NCBI GenBank assembly: GCA_039545355.1
Contig: BCJJ01000009.1
Span: 785,757 to 849,756, forward strand
Direction of reading: 5' to 3'
From: Trichosporon coremiiforme
Taxonomy: Eukaryota > Basidiomycota > Tremellomycetes > Trichosporonales > Trichosporonaceae
DNA length: 64,000 nt
This document shows positions 33,173 to 43,850 of this stretch, one piece after another (positions within the stretch are counted from its first letter, which is position 1; every line of letters starts with the position of its first letter). The notes under the pieces are model-generated. The model saw nothing but the letters and a program-made list of their open reading frames with translations. It searched no databases and was not told where the DNA came from. A program made the position numbers and the translations under genes.

Positions 33173-34633
33173 TCAGTCTAGGATCTTGATGCCGAGGGCG
33201 CCAGAAACTTCCTCAATGTAGTTGTCTGCGCGCTGCCGGAGGGTGCGGTAAGACTCCAGAACATTGCGGATCTCCGCCTGGTTCCTGTCGATATACTCCT
33301 TCATCTCAGCGCGCAGTTGCTTATGCTCGTTCTCGAGCTCTGCGATCTGCCCTTCCAATACAGCGCGCTCCTTGTTCTTCTGGTCGTACTCGGCAGTCAA
33401 CTCAGCGATGCGGGCTTGGCCGCTCTTGTGGTACTCTTGAAGCCTCTCCCGCTGGCGGACCAACTTCTCTTCCGCGAACGAGATCTGCCGCTCAAGGTGC
33501 TCGTTCCGCTCCTTCAGCCTCTCACCCTCGGTGCGCGCCTGGTCGACGGCCGCCTGCAGCTTCTCCTTGTCGCGTCGAAGTCCCTCGGTCGTCTCCTGCT
33601 GGGACGCGACCATGTTGCCGAGGGTGATCAGCCTCCGCAGCTCGGTCTCGAGGCTCTTCAGGACTTCCAGGCGTTTCGTGTGCTCGTGAAGCTTCTCCGC
33701 AGTGTGGTTAAGCTCCTCCTTCTGGGCTGCAACCTGACGGGCCATCTCAGAGATGTTCTTCCGGATGCGATCCGGTGACCGAACGAGTCGACCTTTTGCC
33801 TCGTTTGTTCGTGCCTCGATATCATCGAGCAGAGCTGCACGCTCTTTCTGCAATGTCAGCGTGGCCACTCTTGACGTCGATACTACTCACGCCTTCCTTG
33901 CTCAGGGCCTGCCGCTCCTGCTTCATCCGCTCGTACTCTCCGGACAGTTCGCGTTGCTCCTCGGACAGGCCGCGCAGCTCATTGCGCAGCTCCTCGTTGC
34001 GCTTCCTCGCGTTCTCGACTCGTGGCAAGTCTTCCTCCCGCGCCGCCTTAGCATCCCCAATGGCGACGTCAAGCTTGTCGATTTTCATCTGTAGCTGGAT
34101 GACCCGCTCCTTGTTGGACTCAAGCTGCGCCTGGAGCTTGTCCGCGAGGCCAAAGTTCTCCTCACGGAACTTCGCAAAGTTCAACACCCCACTGAGTGCA
34201 GTGCGCAAACGCAGGGCGTCGGGCCGGGTGAGGTCGGTCATGTTGAGCGGCACACCGCACCGTTCGGCTAGCTCACGGCAATGCTGGAAAAACATGAGGA
34301 TTCCCATCGCACCGTTGTAGAGCTCCTGAGCACTGTCAGCCGTGTGGTTATGTTGTAATGTCTCACCCTATACTCCATGGTACCGAGGATTGCGTTCTTG
34401 GGACTGTCGATCTGTGACTGGCTGACACCGCACAGAATTTCGAGTAGACCACCCCAGATGGCCTGGGTTGAGGCTGGCGTGGGCCGTGTGAGGTCGTCCA
34501 TCTGGCAGTTGATACCCAGGAGGCTCAGGCAGCTGTAGACTTCATGCGGGTTCATCATCGGAAATCCCAACTTGCGCCCATTCTTGCCGGTCGCGCTGGC
34601 GGGGCCGTTTCCTCTGCGCGCGGCCTGAGACAT
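33173..34633 (-). CDS. NUF2: NUF2, NDC80 kinetochore complex subunit
   Basis: Exons 34367-34633, 33891-34325 and 33173-33847 give 458 residues, typical for Nuf2. The N-terminal calponin-homology-like domain (residues about 20-150) starts with FPMMNPHEVYSCLSLLGI and includes GAMGILMFFQHCRELAERC. The rest is a long coiled coil that pairs with Ndc80 and ends near the Spc24/Spc25 junction. In the complex it attaches kinetochores to spindle microtubules. It shares a 361-bp divergent promoter with YCG1 that has a forkhead-type site oriented toward this gene. Confidence 0.95.
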
Positions 34634-34767
34634 TATGATCTCGGAGGTTGTTGTTTGATTGAGCTTATGTTTATCTGCGAAGTGTAGGGTAGGTGCTATA
34701 GGGAAGGTGTGCAGAGTAATTGTTGTGGTGGCAACTTCGGAACGTGTGCGGAAACGGACAGGTTGCC

Positions 34768-34778
34768 TTTGTTTACAT
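34768..34778 (-). promoter_or_regulatory. Forkhead-type site facing NUF2
   Basis: ATGTAAACAAA on the minus strand, starting 145 bp upstream of the NUF2 ATG. It matches the forkhead consensus RTAAAYAA. Confidence 0.6.
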
Positions 34779-34922
34779 GTCTTCGGCGTTACGTAATGAC
34801 ATAAAGCGATTGTATTGATTGTTAATGGTCCTGGAACCCAGATCTGAATGTCTGCGTCCGACTCGCATTAGCCGCGGGATCAAACGCTCTACCTTAGCGG
34901 AAAGTAAGGCGCGTGTTGACAA

Positions 34923-34933
34923 ATGTAAACAAA
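34923..34933 (+). promoter_or_regulatory. Forkhead-type site facing YCG1
   Basis: ATGTAAACAAA on the plus strand, beginning 72 bp upstream of the YCG1 ATG. All 11 bases are identical to the NUF2-facing site. Confidence 0.6.
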
Positions 34934-34994
34934 CCGTCCGACCGTCTGTTGCCTTCGCGTCAACAACCACTAAGCACCACAGCAAGCAACCACC

Positions 34995-37900
34995 ATGGCG
35001 CCTCGTCGCCTCTCGATATCATTCATAACGGATTCACTGCCGTTGCTGGTCCCTCCCATCTTCGACCAGGCTCAGGGAAGCGTTGCGAATCACCGGAAGA
35101 ACGCCGGCAACCTCCGCAAAATCCAAGAGCAATGCGCCAGTATCACGGAGGAGACGGACAAGGGCATCCGGCTCATCGGTGAACGTGCCTTCAATTCTCT
35201 CTTTGTTGATATGGTCAACCGTGTCCTTCCTATCAAGAAGGGTGTCACGGTCGCGGACCGCATTGTCAAGTTTGTGGCGACCTTCGTCGAACTCACTACT
35301 GCTCAAGGTAAGTAGGAGGACCCGCGCGAAGACTGACAGCGCCAGATGCCGAGGAAGAAGACGGAGACTCAATGTCATCCCGATTTGTATCAAAGCTCCT
35401 GCGTCACCTTCTTGCGGGTATGGAGGCCAAGGACAAGAACGTGCGATTCCGTGTCACTTTAATGACCGCGTCTCTCATCAACGGTCTGGGCGAGATCGAG
35501 TGAGTATTTCGCCACAACGTTGCTGACAGCCAGCGATGAGTTGTTCGTTATGCTCCGGGAGTGTCTGCTCGAACGCTCTCGGGACAAGGAGTCGGCTGTT
35601 CGCGTGCAGGCCGCTCTCGGTCTTGCGAAGCTGCAATCAGCGGATGACGACGAGGACGAAGATGAGGAATCGATCGCGCAGGTCCTGCTTGATCTGCTCC
35701 GCTACGACCCTGCCGCGTGAGTATGATGTTATCTTTTACGCTAACAGTATAGGGAGGTCCGTCGCGCCGCTCTCTACAACCTTCCGCGCACCCAGGAGAC
35801 ACTGCCCTTGATTCTCGCTCGCACTCGTGACATCGACCCGATCCTCCGCCGCACCGTCTATCAAGGCAGTCTGAGCGCTGCCTCTCTTCCCAACGCCCGC
35901 TTTCTGTCAATTGAACAGCGCGAACAGGTTGTTCGCCACGGTTTAGGTGACCGTGAACCGACGGTGCGCAAGGCTACTGCTGTCATGCTGGGTGGCTGGC
36001 TGGACCAGGAAGACGTTGCGGGTGATCTGGTTAAATTCCTCGGTTTCTTCGATGTGGTTTCCAGTGAAGTCGCAGAAGAGGCTCTGCTATCACTCTTCGT
36101 CACCCGTCCCGAGACTCTTGACGTCGAGTTTCCGGAGGAGTTCTGGCAGGAGCTATCTCCCGAGAAGGCCTTCCTCGCCCGAGTGTTCGCAGAACACTGC
36201 ATGTCCTCGAAGGATGAGACTCGCCTTGAGGACGCCATGCCCGTCGTGACAGCCCTCGCCTTCAAGACCCAGGACGAGTACAACCGCCTCGTTACCCTTA
36301 TTAATGACAACGACGACGAGGAAGAGGACGCAGCAGCGCAAGAGGCAGCTTTCATCGTCGGCGAGCTGCTCCGCCTGGCGATCAACATGGACTACGCGGA
36401 CGAGATTGGCCGTCGCAAGATGTTCCAGTTGGCCCGGGAGATGATTTCCCAGGCCAACCTACCCGAACCTCTCATCCCTCGCTGCATGGACGTTCTTAGC
36501 AAGATCTCCACGGGCGAGAAGGACTTGATCCGCCTCATTGTCGATGTGGTGACAGAGCTGCGGGAGGGCGACGGTGATGTTGAGATGTCTGAGGCCAGCC
36601 GATCAGTCGCCGCAACTCCAATCCGGCCAGCTCGCTCTCAGCCAGAAGATCCGGAAGCCATTATGCGTGCAGCTATTATTGACATGCGGTGTCTCCTGAT
36701 CTGCACCTCACTGCTTGAGCGTGTAAACACTCCACTTCAAGAGAACTCGGTCTTCCACGGACTCCTCCCAGACCTCATCGTTCCTGCAGTCCGCAACACG
36801 CAGGAGCCCGCCCTGCGCGATCAGGGTCTGGTGTGTCTCGGACTTTGCTGTCTCATCGACGAGAAGATGGCAACCAACTCGTTTGGCCTCTTCATCCAGC
36901 AGCTGAACGCTGCCGATGATGAGCTCAAGGTCAAGGTTGTTCAGGTCATCTTCGATCTGCTCATGGTGCACGACATCGGAACTCTCGTTGCCCGGACTGT
37001 GCCTGCGGATCGCGTTCTGGAGCTCGTTCGCCACATGCTCGCGCAGGATGCTCCTGAAGTACAGGCCGTGGCGTGCGAGGGTGTTGCCAAGCTGATGCTC
37101 GCGGGTATGATCGAGGACGAGACTACCCTCCAGTCGCTCGTGCTCCTTTACTTCTCCCCTGAGACTGCCGACAACCAGCCCCTTCGACAATGCCTCACTT
37201 ACTTCCTTCCGGTCTACTGTTACTCCTCTGTCGCCAATCAAAGAAGGATGCTGAACGTAGGTTGTCATTCAATCGCATATCACTGATGCTCAGATTTTCT
37301 CCGATACGTTCACCATGCTGGCTCAGCTCGGTGAAGAGTTCGAGAATGCGGCTGATCTGCTACCATTGAGCCAGATGGGTCTCATGATGGTGGACTGGCT
37401 CGATCCCGAGAAGGCAGTGTATGTTTACTGATCGTGGTGACATGGCCCACGCTGACATGTAGCGAACGCGAAACAAGCGTCGATCACAATGTCCACCTTG
37501 CGCTGGCCATTGAACTGGTCCAAGCCCTTTTAACGGAGACCTCTCGTGAGCCATCCCACTGCATCTCTTATCCTAACTTCAGACGACGTACGCAAGACCC
37601 TCGCTGGATTCCTGTCAAAGCTCAGCCTTCCTGAATCGGAGCGGGCTGATGTCTGGAAAACGAAAGCCGTTTATCAACTGATCGCGAGTCTCAAGGAGAA
37701 GCGGCCCCTGTCGGATGCCGCCTCGCGTAACGCGATCACACGCTTTGAAGCCTCTATGATCAAACGATATCCTGAACTGGAAGGCTACGATGAGGATGCT
37801 TTCCGAGCTGAAGGAGAGGAACACGAGGAGACGAGCGAGTTGTTCGGGTTCATTGATGATGTGTGAGTTCAGCGACGCAATCTCGACACGGAGCTAACAG

Positions 37901-38114
37901 GTCAAGGGATGAGGATGCCGCGACGCCGGAACGCACTCGGAGGTCGAGTCGGGCAACATCACGGGCGCGATCAATGTCAGTTCAAGGCTCTGACTCGGAC
38001 GCAACTCCGGTGAAGCCGAAGCCTAAGAAAAAGCCAGAGCCTATCCCGGAGGAATCGTCGTCAGAGGAAGAGGTAGACGATGATGACGTTGAGGGCCTAT
38101 TGGATAGCGAGTAG
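34995..38114 (+). CDS. YCG1: Condensin complex subunit 3 (CAP-G/YCG1)
   Basis: Eight exons (34995-35307, 35346-35499, 35534-35716, 35753-37256, 37294-37418, 37463-37545, 37583-37862, 37901-38114) give 951 residues; all phases close and several introns are 36-38 nt. The protein is a HEAT-repeat solenoid, with typical motifs such as SSRFVSKLLRHLLAGMEAKDKNVRFR, EVRRAALYNLP, EPTVRKATAVMLGGWL and QVIFDLLMVHDI. The C-terminal tail is Ser-rich and acidic. This is the CAP-G/Ycg1 subunit of condensin, which with Brn1 anchors the complex to DNA for mitotic chromosome compaction. It is divergent from NUF2. Confidence 0.95.
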
Positions 38115-38519
38115 ATGGATGAACCCCTTGTACCTGTATGGATTTCGCTGTGTTAATATATTAATGGACGACCTGGGAAAGATAAGCGCGTTGCATGCGT
38201 CGTCGTTGACCGAGTGCCGAGCTGGCCGAGGCTGGTGGCCTGCATAAATAGCAGTGCAGATGTGATGAATCATTCCTCTCTTCCCTCCCCTCCTCTAGCT
38301 CCTCTGGCCGTGCCCTGAAGCCGACCACTGTACGCGCCGTACGTACGCTTCACGGCTCCGACTGTTCGACTGAAGCCAAGCGCGAGATTTGACTCCGCTA
38401 CTGCGTGGGGGTGGCTTGCTTGTTATTGCCACCTGCGTCACCCGTCACCCTGCCAGGCCTCCACCCACCGCACCACCGTACCACCAGCTGCCTTCTGGCC
38501 TCCCCTCGCTTTCCACATC
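38115..38519. other. Intergenic region before membrane protein gene
   Basis: About 400 bp holding the YCG1 3' end and the upstream region of the next plus-strand gene; pyrimidine-rich from about 38450. No gene seen. Confidence 0.5.
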
Positions 38520-40418
38520 ATGCTCGACGTACCATCACCCCCCGCGGACCATCCATCAAATCACGACGAGGTAGTTCGTTCGCCAGGTCTGACGAGCCTC
38601 TACTCCCTCCACCCCTTGCATGGCAGTATGGCCGCTCCACTCTCCCCCGGCGGGGTTGTCACCGAAACCACGCCCCTAATTGCTTCGACCTACTCGACCG
38701 TCGGCGAGTACTTGGAGACCAGGGCACAGCATATGCTCCGGCAGGCTGCGCGGAACGAGCTCCAGCTTAACGACCCGGAGGATGTCGACCTGACGCACGA
38801 GTTCGCGTCGGCGCTTTACGCCCTGCACATTGTTGAGCGACACGACCGGGCACGAGGTTCGGCCAGAGCCGCTGCGTACAGGGCTAGCGAGACCGCTCGC
38901 GTAAGGACTGATCTTAAGGATTACGCCGTCTGCTGCCTCAACATGGCCATGGCGTACATGGGTACCGGTGACGAGGATAAGGACGACAATGACGACGATG
39001 TACTGGTCGTCACGAGGCCGTTGGCTCTGAAGCCCGGCAAGGCTACAAACGGTGAGTCAAGCTCGACAAAAGAGTAAACAGCCCCTGGCTGTTGCGCCTC
39101 CGCGCCTTCCCGGGTCAAACGCCATCGGCCCATCGGGGCTGGACGCCAGTCGCATCGCTGCTGATGAAGGCCGTCTCTCCTCGCGATCGTCGTCTCAGAA
39201 GCTGATATACATGCAGTGGCCGCTTTGCTGTCTCACCACACGACACCAGGAGCAGTCATCGAACACCCGCTTGTTCGCGCCTTACTTCCCCGCGCATGGA
39301 GCCGCTCTCGTCGCTCTCGGCAAACGCCGGGGCGCGGCCTGCGGTCAATCCTGGACAGCGCTGTAACGCCGGCGTAAGTCGTTACCGTTGCCTCGCACTG
39401 ACAAGCCTCAGCCGCGCTCATTTCGTCGAGCTCTTGGGCCAGCTCGTCTTCATCGCTCTGACTTTCGCCACAGCTCTGATCCCTGATACCGCCATCGGAC
39501 CCGACCACTCGCTCCCTGTGACGATCGTCTGGTGTGTGTGGGCTTGGTGCAGCTTTCTGGGTGTAAGTTAGCCTTGGCCGCCAGGTTCGTAGTGCTGACC
39601 AGCAGTCGATCGTCGATGCCTTTTCCCGACGTCGCGGGCCGTCGTCGACTGCGCATCTACTGCTGATGCTTCCTGCTCAGCTCAGTGGCATCTTCATCTT
39701 CATCTGGCGTGACCTTGCCGTGTTCCTCCGCCTGCTTGCGATTCCGATGTCGACGCTCGCCATAGTGCTCCCGAGCTGCCCAAGCTTGCCGTTTTTGACG
39801 CCTCAGAAGCTTCTCCCGCTGTCGACTCTCCTGGGAGGAATTCTCGCTCGTGGTGCGAAGGCCACCGCGCTGTTGATTCCGTTGTCGCTCGGACTGTGGG
39901 CGATCTACGCTTTCTCTTTGAACGGAAAGGTCTGGGCGGTGATCGAGAGCTCCGGTGACGTCGACATCACCGGCAACGGTGATCCGATCGACGTTGGTCG
40001 GGCACCTTTCGAGACCCGCGTCGCACTCCTGATCACGCTGATCTTAGTGATCGTCCTGAGTGCATGCCTCTCGATTATCCGCGCCATGGCTCCCGGCAAC
40101 GACACGCACGACGGTACATGGGAGGCGGAGTACGGAGAGGGTATTGCGCACACTGCGCGACGAGCGCTCGCAGCCGGTGTTGCACGCTACCTCCCGGCAA
40201 GTGTGGATGCTGCGCCGGCAGCCGTCCCTCTGCCCGTCCCTCTCAATGTCCTTATGCTGCCGTACGACTTCCTAAACGGAGCATGGCGCGTCGTGACGCT
40301 CGGCAGGGGACACCCTCCCTTCGCCCTCCGCCGCGCGCGAGGATGGATCAGCCTGGGCATCGTCGCCGCGGGCTGCTTGATCATCACCCCCGTCGCCGTC
40401 TTGATGCCCAAGTGGTGA
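38520..40418 (+). CDS. Unknown multi-spanning membrane protein
   Basis: Exons 38520-39051, 39217-39373, 39412-39562 and 39606-40418 give 550 residues (514 from the in-frame ATG at 38628). The phases close, but the 165-nt first intron is the least certain joint. The N-terminal third is soluble (VGEYLETRAQHMLRQAARNE, then an acidic DEDKDDNDDD stretch). The rest has about five to six hydrophobic segments, including LLGQLVFIALTFATALIP, LLIPLSLGLWAIYAF, ALLITLILVIVLSACLSII and ISLGIVAAGCLIITPVAVL. I do not recognise a family. It looks like a fungal integral membrane protein; location and role are unknown. Confidence 0.72.
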
Positions 40419-40591
40419 TAACTGTTGTAGAAGTCGAAGTCAAGGCTGCGGGCCTTGTTGAACCTTCGCGTGTATGCTCTAACGTAGATAGACCCTCCTT
40501 CAGACAACCAGCTGCTCACACGTACTTAATGCTAGGAGACGATGCCTGAACTCTTGCATAAACGTATGACTGCTGACTACAAAATAAACGT

Positions 40592-41855
40592 CTAGTTCGG
40601 GCGGAGGGTGAACTCCTCGCCATCATCGATCGGCTTGCCATCCTTGACCTTGGCGACATTGTTGCGCAGGTCCATGACGATGCTGAAGATGGTCTCGCTC
40701 CCAGCAGCGCCATCACGGCAAATAGACCCAGGGAAGCCCTCCGTGTCCTTAAGCCAAGTCGACACTGTCTCGAACACGTCCTCGTCGTCCTTCAGCCCAC
40801 TCAAGCTCTGCTTGACAAGCTTCGAAATACGAGCGAGGCGCGCCGGTGAGTCGGGCATCTGGTTCGCGCCGAGCTTGACACCTGGGTGCTGCTCGATGTA
40901 GTGGTTCGAGTGCACGAGTGCGTCCCACTCGCCGACGTCGATGTGGCGCACGCGCGCCGTGTCAATGTACGATGTCTCGAGCCCGATCGCCTGCGAGCCG
41001 TCCGAGATGATGATATGGCCGGCTGAGGCGACGCCGAGCTTCTCCAGTCGCGAGGCGAGGAGCTCGGCCGTGCCAGGCGGGGCGAGGAGCTTGCCTGCGC
41101 CGTTGGCGCGACCGTTAGTCTCAGCCTTGCCGTTCCCTGTCCCGTTCGCTGTCCCATTGGCGTGTCCGTTGGCATGTCCATTCGTCGCTCCGATCGCGTG
41201 CCCGTTTGAGCCACCGGCGTGCCTTACGGCCTCCTCGCCCGCCCAGTCGAGGATCTTCCTGAGCGCAATGTGGACAGGGATACGGGACGAGTCGACGCCC
41301 AGCGCCGCGATGGCATTGAGCGTCGTACCGACACCGGCTGAGAGACCGATCTTGCCAATGATGCCCGCCTCCGTCACGATGGAGAGATCCGGGCGCCCTT
41401 CACGATGAATAGTCATCTGGACGATGTTTCCCTTCTGCGCGCCCTTCCAGTCCCAGTTCTGGGACAGGATGCCGTTTCGTGGCCCACGAATGGCAAAGGC
41501 AGTGCAGCCATCCGTGTACAGACCAAAGGCGACCTCGGTGCGCACGTTGAGGGCCAGAATGGTCTCCTTGGAGAGCTCGGAGCCGGCGGCTAAGCCCTCC
41601 AGTTCCTCCAGGATCTCGGGATAGGATTCGCGCAGCAGGGGAAGCCACTCGGCAGCCTTCGTCTCGACCGCGTCCCAGGGCAGCTTGGCCGTCTCGCGGA
41701 AGAAGGACTGGTAGAAAGCCAAAGTGCCGTGCACGCGCGACTTGGCTTGCGTGCCGTGCTGGTACCCGATCTGATGTTAGTGCCGTCGCTTCGTATACGC
41801 CAGAGGGGGACAGACGCACCTCGTAAGGCGTTCCGGAACACTCGATTCGCAGCAT
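40592..41855 (-). CDS. Acyl-CoA:6-aminopenicillanate acyltransferase-like (peptidase C45)
   Basis: Exons 41820-41855 and 40592-41770 give 404 residues. The start MLRIECSGTPYE joins IGYQHGTQA, the family opening. Cys101 in YTDGCTAF is at the position of the autoprocessing and catalytic Cys (103 in the penicillin enzyme), followed by SQNWDW and LSAGVGTTLNAIAA. Enzymes of this N-terminal-nucleophile family cleave themselves before that Cys and then form or break amide bonds. An insert at about residues 200-240 is a low-complexity run of Asn-Gly-His/Thr. There is no NRPS or other penicillin gene nearby, so penicillin synthesis is not implied; the natural substrate is unknown. No clear PTS1 signal is visible (the protein ends in LRPN). 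Confidence 0.88.
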
Positions 41856-42451
41856 GTTGATGGTTGTTATTCTAAGCAGACAGCAGCAGCTCGTCACGTC
41901 TCGTTCTTATATTTCGATGTGCCCACTTCCAGACGTCGCATAAGCCGCGGCTGGAACGGTTCGGAGACTCGGACTTCGCCGATGGAGGTACTGTTCAGAC
42001 GAGAACTGGTCCTCAAGGAACGAGGATGAACGGGAGCATGTTAGACGTCGTGAGTATCCTTCGGTTGATGCGAAAGTAGCGCTGAGGGCGCAATCCTGTC
42101 CATGATCCTCATCGTTGGTGCTCTCCTCATCACCAAGAATCATGACGACATCGTTCACCCACCGTAGGCTGAGAGACAACCCATGTCCAGCTGTGAATCA
42201 CGTGCCACGACAGGGCTTTTCTTGCCACGTGAAAACGGGAAAGAATGCCACTGGCTATAATGCCGATCGGTGTTAGCCACGTGCATCAATTTCGACACCC
42301 AAACTTGTCCAAACTGTCGCGACTGCCAGCGACCCAGCCAAAATTTGGTCCCGTCGTGCAGCAGGCAGGCTCACTTGGATAGGCGGAAACTGAGACGTCT
42401 TCTTCATCCTTCAACGTCTACGCAAAAACCCACCAGGGACCAACAACCACC
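41856..42451. promoter_or_regulatory. Divergent promoter, C45 acyltransferase / RPS11
   Basis: 596 bp with three CACGTG words (about 42200, 42230 and 42278), an AAACTGTC word (42311-42318) and a 19-bp element (42341-42359) shared with the RPL26 promoter. The tract before the RPS11 ATG is pyrimidine- and A-rich. Confidence 0.7.
42341..42359 (+). promoter_or_regulatory. Shared ribosomal-protein promoter element, RPS11 copy
   Basis: aaatttggtcccgtcgtgc begins 111 bp upstream of the RPS11 ATG. The same word with one t-to-c change begins 109 bp upstream of the RPL26 ATG. Function is inferred from shared position only. Confidence 0.65.
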
Positions 42452-43524
42452 ATGGAGATCGAGAAGTACTACCGCAAGCAGCGCATCTTCAACGCCCAGA
42501 AGGCCAAGGGTGAGTCTTTGCCCGCCGTCCGACCGACACAGAACGACCCTCGACGACCTGGAAACGACTCCGAAAGAGGAGAGGGAAGATTTGTGCTCGG
42601 ACTATAGGACGACGGACTTGTGATCGCGAGTAGGGCTGGATGCTGACGCTGTTCTTCTTCGACCACCCACGACTATCTCGATCTTGTGCTTCTGTTTCTC
42701 TCGAAAATCTGCTCGTTCGCGCTCTGTCTACGACGATTCAATGGCTTGGAAACTCTTTGTTGGAAACTGGACTTGGACTTCGAATTTCGACCTTGACTCA
42801 AATGTGCTCGGCTCAAATGTGCTCTGATTCTGTGATGGCTTGCTTGGATTGATCTGTCGGATTGTTTGATTGTCACGTACAGGCGGCAAGGTTGCCCCCA
42901 AGACCAAGCGCTGGTACAAGGACGTCGGTCTCGGCTTCAAGACCCCCTCTGGTGAGTCCACACCGCCAGGACGCGCGCAGGTTTTCTTCGTACGAGAGCG
43001 TCGGATTTCCTGGAATGAACAGGGAAGCGGGTTGCGAACAACGCTGCGAGGTTGGATCGTGGTCGAGAGACTGTCATCACGATCTCGAACTACTCGTCCC
43101 AATGCGCACGCGACTCTGTTCACGTCACGGTCCGATTTTCTCATCGAAATCTGCACGCTGGTTATGCGGTCCCAATCTTTGCTAACCGTTCGCAGAGGCC
43201 ATCAACGGCACTTACATCGACAAGAAGTGCCCCTTCACCGGCGAGGTCTCGATCCGTGGCCGTATCCTCACTGGTGTCGTCCACTCCTCCGGCAAGATGA
43301 CCAACACCATCATCCTCCGTCGCGAGTACCTCCACTTCATCCCCAAGTACCGCCGTTACGAGAAGCGCCACAAGAACCTCGCTGCCCACGTCTCCCCCGC
43401 TTTCCGTGTCGAGCAGGGTGACACCGTCACCGTCGGTCAGTGCCGCCCTCTCTCCAAGACTGTCCGTTTCAACGTCCTCCGTGTCGCCAAGAACAAGGCG
43501 GCCAAGGGCTTCAACAAGTTCTAA
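42452..43524 (+). CDS. RPS11: 40S ribosomal protein S11 (uS17)
   Basis: Exons 42452-42509, 42883-42951 and 43196-43524 give 151 residues. The sequence has [56 protein letters not shown] and [18 protein letters not shown], all conserved in cytosolic uS17. The N-terminus ([19 protein letters not shown]) is somewhat shorter than usual but fits the QKQ..F motif. The introns are long for this region (373 and 244 nt), typical of ribosomal protein genes. The promoter has the 19-bp element shared with RPL26. Confidence 0.97.
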
Positions 43525-43850
43525 GTTAGCCGGCTTAGGGTACTTGGTGTAGGTTATGCATTGGCATCTTTGGCGTAGCAATCTAGAGCGATGGATATCT
43601 CGACTAATCGGCAGGAGGAGTGAGTCAGTGGTGGTGAGGTCAGTCAGTCGGGAAGGCATTACAACTCAGCGTTCTGGCCTGCTGGCATTGCTATGAGTAC
43701 ATCTTGGCTCACGCCTAGTTGATGGGGTATGGCTGCTAAAGCTATGACTACAAACACGAGTAGGACCGGTGCAGCAGCTCGACGTCGGTTTTGTCTTCCA
43801 CGCGCCGAGCACCTTCAGTGCGCAGGAACAACAGGAGAACAAAGTCGAGT

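Larger units (their letters stand above)
34634..34994. promoter_or_regulatory. Divergent promoter, NUF2 / YCG1
   Basis: A 361-bp intergenic region between two chromosome-segregation genes. It holds two copies of ATGTAAACAAA in opposite orientation (34768-34778 on the minus strand, 34923-34933 on the plus strand), listed separately. Confidence 0.8.

Noticed and set aside
38520..39078. Membrane protein gene ending as a short unspliced frame
   Set aside because: A donor at 39052 and later exons restore one long frame with consistent hydrophobic segments, so the short version is less likely.
40592..41855. A beta-lactam biosynthesis cluster
   Set aside because: No synthetase or other pathway gene lies near the acyltransferase; neighbours are housekeeping.
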